The notes under the pieces: generated by a model
What the model saw: only the letters and a program-made list of their open reading frames with translations
Told to the model about the DNA's origin: nothing
The model's database searches: none
In this document: positions 58,969 through 64,000 of the stretch, piece after piece
Layout of the letters: the number at the start of each line of letters is the position of its first letter
Numbering within the stretch: position 1 is the first letter of the stretch
Source: JAEUIE01 sp046350055
Lineage (GTDB): Bacteria; Planctomycetota; Planctomycetia; Gemmatales; HRBIN36
Assembly: GCA_046350055.1 (NCBI GenBank)
Contig: JAXMBC010000001.1
Coordinates: 2,728,001 to 2,792,000, forward strand
Direction of reading: 5' to 3'
DNA: 64,000 bases
Made by a program: the position numbers and the translations under genes

Positions 58969-59056
58969 GATGAAACTCCTCAACTACATCTATCTTAACG
59001 AGGGTAGGAGCAAAAATCCCGCCATGCAAGCGGATTTTATTGAGGATGCACTCAAT

Positions 59057-59329
59057 TCAGGTGGTGACGGGCGAAGGCAAGGCTGTCTCGCTTGCCTGAA
59101 ACCCGCAGCTTTTGTGGGTGCCGTCGCAAAAGGGCTTTCGCTGGCTCGCCCCGCATCGGCACAGCGAGATATTTGTCTTGCCTTCAGGAATGGGGTAGGG
59201 GTTGCCCAGGTGGTCGGTCAGCTGGATAGTCACACCCTGATCAAGCGGGATCAGGACGGGGCCACTTTCGCGGCAACGGATGACGAGTGTTGGCTTGACT
59301 GATGCTGGCTGATCCATGGAGGTATCCAT
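59057..59329 (-). CDS. CDGSH iron-sulfur domain protein
   Basis: A 90-residue cytoplasmic protein (M1; M5 at 59317 is an alternative). The 2Fe-2S-binding pattern C-x-C-x2-S-x3-P-x-C-D-G-x2-H is fully present in 'CRCGASQRKPFCDGTHK', with three Cys and one His ligand. The N-terminal part ('PTLVIRCRESGPVLIPLDQGVTIQLTDHLGN') fits the small bacterial CDGSH proteins. These carry electrons or transfer clusters. The suf genes are about 4 kb downstream, but no direct link is visible. Confidence 0.9.
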   Translation of the reverse strand: MDTSMDQPASVKPTLVIRCRESGPVLIPLDQGVTIQLTDHLGNPYPIPEGKTNISLCRCGASQRKPFCDGTHKSCGFQASETALPSPVTT

Positions 59330-59389
59330 TACAGTTGAAAATGGTGAAACTGGTTCGACTATAGCAGCTATGGACGGGTATGCAATGAA

Positions 59390-62300
59390 CTATCGCCGAT
59401 GCACTGCTTCATCATGATTGAACAAGGCGAGTGCAACAATGGTGCTCGCTGCGAGTTCTTCATGGGGAAGTTTCCCGTCGAGCTTGCTTTCACCCACAGC
59501 CAGGATTTTCGACGCAGCTGCAGGGGATTGGCGATAGATGGTGAGTTGCTCGTCCCATAGCTGATTCAAGACAGACAATTCCTTCTCGGATGCAGGTCGG
59601 CATGTCACAGTGCGGAAGGCCCAGGCCAGTTTGTTCGACAAGTTCCCCGGCTGCTGGTGCATTCGAACTGCAAATTGTCTGGCTGCTTCAACCATTTGAA
59701 CGTCGTTGAGCAATGCCAGTGCCTGCAGCGGTGTGCTCGTTGCCTGTCGGCGAACGATACAGACATTCCGCTCGGCGGCATCGAAGGTGATCATGGCTGG
59801 CGGTGGCACTGTCCGTTTCCAGAAGGTGTACAGGCTCCGGCGATAGAGGTCAGGTCCCTTGCTGCGATCATACTTCGGGTTGCCCATAGCCACTTCCCAC
59901 AAGCCATCCGGCTGATAGGGTTTCACACTGGGGCCACCCAGCTTTTCACTGAACAAGCCGCTGTGGAAGAGGGCCTGATCGCGAAGCATCTCGGCCGACA
60001 GACGCCGGACGGGATAGCGACTGAGCAGCTTGTTGTCTCCATCTTTGGCAATCAGTTCTGGCGTGGTACGGCTCTCTTGGCGATAGGTGGCGGAAAGGGC
60101 GATCATCTTGAGAAGCCGTTTGATGTCCCAGGCCTTAGCCTGAGGATCGCTGGGCTGGCTGAATTCGAGGGCAAGCCAGTCGAGTAGTTCAGGATGACTG
60201 GGCCGGGCCCCTTGGGTGCCGAAGTTGTCGCTGGTTTCCACGAGACCGGTACCAAACATCTGTTGCCAGAGGCGATTGACCGCAATGCGGGCGGTGAGAG
60301 GATGTTGCGGAGCTGTCAGCCAGCGGGCCAACCCCAGCCGGTTGCGGGGAAGCTCTGGGGCCAGGGGTGGGAAGATGGCAGGGGTGTTGGCAGTCACCGG
60401 TTCGCCAGGAGAGTCATATGCACCACGTTTGAGGATGAAAGCAGGTTTGGGCTTTTCCAGTTCCTGCATCACCATCGCTTCTGGCACCTGCTTGACGAGA
60501 TCATTTTCGCTTTGTCGCAGTTTCTTTAGCTCAGCTCGCAACGCTTGGCGATCAGCATCGTGATTCAAGCTATAGTGCTGCAGCAGCACTTCGATCTCCG
60601 AAGTGCTCAGTTGATTCACTGGTTTGTTCCATAGAGCGAGAGCTCTGGCAGCGGATGCGTCTCGCAGTGCCTCCAGAGGCGAAAGTTCCCGCTGATACAA
60701 ACGCAGTTCGTCAACCATGCCCCCCTTGAAACCGTTGTCACGGAAGCGGTGGCCCAGTGCCAGGTTGGGTTCGCCACCTTCGTATGTGATGTCCTTGAAC
60801 AGGTTATTGCGGACAACTTCGAGTGTTGCTGCTTCGCCCTGTAAATAACAGCGAATTCCCCGGGCCTGGCTTGAACCATCGTATGTAAGAACGACATGAG
60901 TCCACTGATTCGCTGGGAGAGTGGCAGTAGTGACGACCTTGAGCGAATTACCCGGCCACATGTGATGCAGGCCAAAGGCTACCCGGTTCTGCTCCAGAAG
61001 CAGTTCATAACCTCGGCTGCCTGCATCAATCGGGGCTCTGCTGTGATGGAGCACGACAGCTCGTGGAGTAGCTGCGGGAGGTTTGATCCAAAGAGAGATG
61101 GAAAAAGGATCTACCCTGCTGAAATGGCCTACGCCGGGAAAGTTGAAGCCATTCTCTCCATCAAGCAGCACAGCGTTGCCATCATGTCCTTCTACCAGCT
61201 TGGGATTCTCGTGCCCCTGGCCTGCGTGCTTGTTGTTGAGTTGTTCAGGTGTCTGGTTCCTGCTCAGTTCATCGAAGGAGTAATGTGCGACCATGCCATG
61301 GCGCTGCAGCGTTGATGGCTTGGATGCAAGCCATTGCTGGAATGCTGACTTGTTTGAACCCGAAGCAGCCAGTTTCTTTTCGAGCTTGCTGATTCTGTCC
61401 TTTAGTTCACGATGCAGTTTCTCAGTCTTCTCGTCCATGAGAAGGAGTGCAGGGACAGGCATGGACGAAGTGAAGTAACTCGTTTGCCCCGATTCATCGA
61501 TGTTCTGAAAAAAGCTGAAGAGCGAGTAGTAGTCTTTCATCGTGAAAGGATCGTACTTGTGGTCATGGCAACGGGTGCAATCGAACGTCATACCCAGGAA
61601 TGCGGTGCCGAAGGTATTGACGCGGTCGACCACGTAGGAGACCCGGTACTCTTCCTCGATGATGCCACCTTCTTCATTCTGCATGTGCAGCCGGTTGAAC
61701 GCCGTGGCCAGCCGCTGATCGCGCGTGGCGTTGGGGAGCAGGTCGCCCGCCAGTTGTTCGGTGAGGAACTGATCATAGGGCATGTTCTGATTAAAGGCAC
61801 GAATGACCCAGTCACGCCAGGGCCACATGGATCGGAACCGGTCCATCTGGTAGCCATGCGTATCGGCATAACGGGCAACATCCAGCCATTCACTCGCCAT
61901 GCGTTCACCGAAGCGTGGTGATGCGAGTAAACGATCGACTTGACTTTCGTATGCTGTGGCTGAATGGTCTTTCAAGAAGGCATCGAGTTCGGTCAGCGTC
62001 GGGGGCAGACCCGTCAGGTCGAGGGAGGCGCGTTTGAGCCAGGTAGCCTTGTCCGTCTCAGCCTGCAGGGGTAGCGAAGCAGATTCCAGCCGATGCTGGA
62101 CGAAGCGATCCAGAGGTTGCCGGCTCCAGCCTGTGTTTTTTACCTTGGGAAGTATTGGACGTTGCGGGGCCTGAAATGCCCAGTGTTCCTCCCACTTGGC
62201 TCCACTGGCAATCCACTTCTTCAGCAACTCCTTCTGCTTACTTGACATGGGCCGGTTGGCTTCAGGTGGTGGCATCACCTCCGTGGCGTCTTCTGAGCAG

Positions 62301-62548
62301 ATGCGCTGAATGATCTCGCTCTCATCCGGTTTGCCTGGAACAATGATGTTTTTGCGGAAGGCGCCTTCCCTGGTATCAAGCCGAAGCTTGGCCTTGCGGG
62401 CACTGGCATCAGGCCCGTGGCAGTGGAAGCACTTGTCGGAGAGAATAGGGTAGATGTCACGACCAAAGTCAGGGGATTGGGCGTGACTAAACTGATGGAG
62501 ACTACACAGTAACAATACTGCCATCACATAAGGCATGACGACTCTCAT
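59390..62548 (-). CDS. Planctomycete cytochrome protein: PSCyt1 heme domain, DUF1549, LamG insert, DUF1553
   Basis: A 1052-residue exported protein. The signal peptide is near residues 1-24; Met5 (62536) has GAGAG upstream and may be the true start. The PSCyt1 heme motif is CFHCH (C40, C43, H44). DUF1549 starts around 'DRFVQHRLESASL' and includes a second heme-like CTRCHDHKYDP (324-334). A LamG/concanavalin-like domain lies at about 415-640 ('MVAHYSFDELSRN', 'FSISLWIKPPA', 'GGMVDELRLYQRELS'). DUF1553 follows ('NRLWQQMFGTGLVETSDNFGTQGARPSHPELLDWLA', 'MLRDQALFHSGLFSEKLGGPSVKPYQP'). Role unknown; often paired with DUF1501. Confidence 0.93.
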   Translation of the reverse strand: MRVVMPYVMAVLLLCSLHQFSHAQSPDFGRDIYPILSDKCFHCHGPDASARKAKLRLDTREGAFRKNIIVPGKPDESEIIQRICSEDATEVMPPPEANRPMSSKQKELLKKWIASGAKWEEHWAFQAPQRPILPKVKNTGWSRQPLDRFVQHRLESASLPLQAETDKATWLKRASLDLTGLPPTLTELDAFLKDHSATAYESQVDRLLASPRFGERMASEWLDVARYADTHGYQMDRFRSMWPWRDWVIRAFNQNMPYDQFLTEQLAGDLLPNATRDQRLATAFNRLHMQNEEGGIIEEEYRVSYVVDRVNTFGTAFLGMTFDCTRCHDHKYDPFTMKDYYSLFSFFQNIDESGQTSYFTSSMPVPALLLMDEKTEKLHRELKDRISKLEKKLAASGSNKSAFQQWLASKPSTLQRHGMVAHYSFDELSRNQTPEQLNNKHAGQGHENPKLVEGHDGNAVLLDGENGFNFPGVGHFSRVDPFSISLWIKPPAATPRAVVLHHSRAPIDAGSRGYELLLEQNRVAFGLHHMWPGNSLKVVTTATLPANQWTHVVLTYDGSSQARGIRCYLQGEAATLEVVRNNLFKDITYEGGEPNLALGHRFRDNGFKGGMVDELRLYQRELSPLEALRDASAARALALWNKPVNQLSTSEIEVLLQHYSLNHDADRQALRAELKKLRQSENDLVKQVPEAMVMQELEKPKPAFILKRGAYDSPGEPVTANTPAIFPPLAPELPRNRLGLARWLTAPQHPLTARIAVNRLWQQMFGTGLVETSDNFGTQGARPSHPELLDWLALEFSQPSDPQAKAWDIKRLLKMIALSATYRQESRTTPELIAKDGDNKLLSRYPVRRLSAEMLRDQALFHSGLFSEKLGGPSVKPYQPDGLWEVAMGNPKYDRSKGPDLYRRSLYTFWKRTVPPPAMITFDAAERNVCIVRRQATSTPLQALALLNDVQMVEAARQFAVRMHQQPGNLSNKLAWAFRTVTCRPASEKELSVLNQLWDEQLTIYRQSPAAASKILAVGESKLDGKLPHEELAASTIVALALFNHDEAVHRR

Positions 62549-62627
62549 TGGTGGGCTGTCATCTTATCAGGTTGAAGGCAAGTGCAACAAGCGGTCTGAT
62601 TATCAAACTCGTCCTGACGCGCCGTCG

Positions 62628-62930
62628 CTAGCAATGCCAACGTATAGCAAAGGACCTGGCCTCGGAGAAGCAGTCTGGTGTCGTTGCGTCGCCTCGTGGT
62701 CCCAGGAAGCCAGGCCAGTCTTCCCCCGGACGCGTGGACAGATCGGGAGACAGCGGAATGTTGGATTGAGCGAGTGAACTCACTTCGATGGCTTGATCCA
62801 GAGGTCGGGTACTGGCAACCCGTTTCGTGGTGTCGTGGAACGGGGCAGGCAGATACCACCAGATCCATAATCCAAAGGCTCCGGAGATGAGCACGAGAAA
62901 CAGAATAGTTGCAATGCCCAGGCGTTTCAT
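62628..62930 (-). pseudogene. Truncated PQQ-like beta-propeller gene remnant
   Basis: A 100-codon frame starts like a membrane-anchored PQQ-like propeller protein: a helix ('IATILFLVLISGAFGLWIWWYL'), a linker, then the family hallmark 'DWPGFLGPRGDATTPD', which normally opens a protein of about 400 residues. It stops 20 residues later in sequence without the family's 'GLL-x-x-W' follow-up. A neighbouring frame opens but does not restore the family pattern, and the DUF1553 gene begins just beyond. A short functional product cannot be excluded. Confidence 0.6.
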
Positions 62931-62999
62931 GTGAACCCAATCCAGGATTTTCCAGGGACGTGCAGTCTTATGTAGGTTCTCAGTACATAAGTCTATTTA

Positions 63000-63029
63000 T
63001 TGCAAGCACTTACAATCATTGTCTAATAT
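63000..63029 (+). promoter_or_regulatory. Sigma-70-type promoter for the Rrf2-suf unit
   Basis: TTGCAA (63000-63005) and TAATAT (63024-63029) are 18 bases apart and lie about 57 bases before the start codon of the Rrf2 gene. Both match the consensus in four of six positions. Confidence 0.5.
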
Positions 63030-63060
63030 ACACACTTCAGTAGACATTGGACCTTTCAAG

Positions 63061-63078
63061 CCTATACTATTTAGTAGG
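63061..63078. promoter_or_regulatory. Imperfect dyad over the Rrf2 ribosome binding site
   Basis: CCTA-TA-CTA-TT-TAGTAGG is an inverted repeat with a two-base insertion in the left arm; its right half contains the ribosome binding site (TAGGA) of the Rrf2 gene. Position and symmetry suggest an autoregulatory operator, as is common for Rrf2 family members. Confidence 0.4.
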
Positions 63079-63086
63079 ATATATCC

Positions 63087-63680
63087 ATGAAAATCACCTC
63101 ACAAGAAGAGTATGGTCTGCGATGCCTGTTGCAGCTCGCCAAGGCTTGCCCCGAGGCCAGTTTAAGCATTGGTGACATTGCAGAACGTGAAGGCCTTTCC
63201 ACGCCCTACACCGCCAAGTTGCTGAGTGTACTGCGACAGGAAGGGTTTATCGACAGCACGTTGGGCCGATCCGGTGGCTATCGACTTGCCAAGCCTGCTG
63301 ATCAACTAGGGCTTGGAACCGTCATGCATGCTATTGGTGAGAGGCTCTTCGATGAAGACCAATACTGCAACAAGCATGCTGGCACTGAAACAGCGGGTAC
63401 CTGTGTGCATCTGGCTGGCTGTAACTTGCGGTCGCTCTGGCAAACGCTGGAAGGCTGCATGCAGCACATACTCAATGGCTTGACACTGGCAGATCTGTTG
63501 AAGACTGACACGCCTTGGCAGGATATCCTGCAACAGCGGCTTTCAGCACTGACATTGACCGAGATCAAGCCTTTGACCAGCAGGCGGGACGAATCGCCTC
63601 ATCAGACTACGCTACGGTTGAGAGACCGCATCATGGAAAAATCACCAGTCATCACGCATTCCCTGGCAACTGACAACTAG
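63087..63680 (+). CDS. Rrf2-family (IscR/SufR-like) iron-sulfur-sensing regulator
   Basis: A 197-residue protein. The winged-helix domain (1-80: 'MKITSQEEYGLRCLLQLAKA', 'IGDIAEREGLSTPYTAKLLSVLRQEGFIDSTLGRSGGYRLAKP') is typical of the family. Three cysteines, C94, C106 and C112 ('YCNKHAG', 'TCVHLAGC'), are placed to hold an iron-sulfur cluster as in IscR. The C-terminal 80 residues are longer than in IscR and carry no motif I recognise. TAGGA seven bases upstream supports the start. sufB starts 65 bases downstream, so this is the first gene of a suf operon and probably represses it when clusters are sufficient. Confidence 0.92.
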   Translation: MKITSQEEYGLRCLLQLAKACPEASLSIGDIAEREGLSTPYTAKLLSVLRQEGFIDSTLGRSGGYRLAKPADQLGLGTVMHAIGERLFDEDQYCNKHAGTETAGTCVHLAGCNLRSLWQTLEGCMQHILNGLTLADLLKTDTPWQDILQQRLSALTLTEIKPLTSRRDESPHQTTLRLRDRIMEKSPVITHSLATDN

Positions 63681-63745
63681 CAACGGACGAAGACAGTAGA
63701 GGAGATCTCAGCCACTCCTCACGGTATTCATAGTTCAGGAAACCC

Positions 63746-64000
63746 ATGACCACCGATACGCAAACACTGAATGAACTGGCCAGTCGCGAGTATAAGGAAG
63801 GCTTCTACTCCGAGATCGAGACTGATCAGATCGCACCCGGGCTCAGTGAAGAGACGATTCGTCTTATCAGCAGGAAGAAGAACGAACCTCAATTCATGCT
63901 CGACTTTCGTTTGAAAGCCTACCGCAACTGGCTGAAGATGGAGGAACCTCGCTGGTGGCCCAATCTGAACATTGGCCCCATCGACTACCAGGGACTCAGC
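63746..64000 (+). CDS. sufB: Fe-S cluster assembly protein SufB (5' part, cut by window edge)
   Basis: The first 85 codons run to the right edge. 'TLNELASREYKEGFYSEIETDQIAPGLSEETIRLISRKKNEPQFMLDFRLKAYRNWLKMEEPRWWPNL' matches the conserved SufB N-terminus ('W-x-x-KEPEFM-L-x-F-R-x-KA-x-x-x-W-x-x-M'). SufB is part of the SufBCD scaffold complex that builds iron-sulfur clusters. AGGA about five bases upstream supports ATG 63746. sufC and sufD presumably follow outside the window. Confidence 0.94.
   Translation, partial: MTTDTQTLNELASREYKEGFYSEIETDQIAPGLSEETIRLISRKKNEPQFMLDFRLKAYRNWLKMEEPRWWPNLNIGPIDYQGLS

Noticed and set aside
1..64000. tRNA, rRNA, riboswitch and prophage signals
   Set aside because: No cloverleaf with a GTTCGAATC-type T arm, no rRNA-like block, no known riboswitch core and no integrase or phage structural genes could be recognised by reading both strands. 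A covariance-model search would be needed to exclude small RNAs.

Overview
The window looks like a piece of a planctomycete chromosome, most likely from the Gemmata/Gemmataceae side. The reasons are the gene families: a DUF1549/DUF1553 cytochrome protein with a LamG insert, a DUF1501 protein, DUF1573, DUF4159/prenyltransferase-fold proteins, MoxR-DUF58 pairs, a Ser/Thr kinase fusion, a PEP-CTERM protein, and three exported-type proteins with an N-terminal 'LE-x-R-x-x-P' motif. Base composition is moderately GC-rich by eye. I see no rRNA, tRNA, CRISPR array, phage or complete insertion sequence.

Layout. 1-2.2 kb: the 5' two thirds of aceE (minus strand). 2.2-8.5 kb: an M36 metallopeptidase, a toroid/double-DUF4159 protein and a small lipocalin-like protein. 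8.6-16.0 kb: a small membrane protein, a radical SAM protein, a PEP-CTERM protein, then a tight plus-strand run (DUF1573, a tetraheme lipoprotein, two small proteins). 16.0-26 kb: VanZ-like and RTX/cadherin-like proteins, an outer-membrane-type barrel, a nucleotidyltransferase, two TIM-barrel-like proteins, fumarylacetoacetase and a kinase-thioredoxin fusion. 26-32 kb: a DksA/TraR-type zinc finger behind a sigma-54 promoter, an HtrA protease, gap and pgk separated by a REP-like inverted pair, and a helical secreted protein. 32.3-33.1 kb is gene-poor. 33-42.9 kb: toroid protein, DUF4175-like protein with 55 tandem copies of a 21-bp repeat, PQQ propeller, FHA protein, a small helix-rich protein behind a second sigma-54 promoter, and MoxR + DUF58. 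43-53 kb: small lipoproteins, tatC next to a Tat-type DUF1501 protein, a second MoxR, WD40-like and RCK-pore-RCK proteins, and a DUF4139-like protein. 53-62.9 kb: metallophosphoesterase, Mpo1-like protein, subtilase with P-domain, SurE, coiled-coil protein, CDGSH protein, the large DUF1553 protein and a truncated PQQ-propeller remnant. 63-64 kb: an Rrf2 regulator followed by the start of sufB.

How genes work together. gap and pgk form a glycolytic pair and aceE feeds pyruvate into acetyl-CoA. The unknown gene at 21880 overlaps fumarylacetoacetase by its stop codon and probably shares its transcript. tatC sits directly upstream of a protein with a twin-arginine signal. Rrf2 + sufB is a typical iron-sulfur assembly head, and the dyad over the Rrf2 ribosome binding site suggests autoregulation. 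Most other genes encode envelope or secreted proteins.

The observations I find most worth following are: two near-perfect sigma-54 promoters in front of small regulator-like genes; three extracellular-type proteins that lack a classical hydrophobic signal but share the LE-x-R-x-x-P motif; the kinase fused to a thioredoxin fold that has lost both redox cysteines; the RCK-pore-RCK protein without a recognisable K+ filter; and the REP-like pair between gap and pgk.
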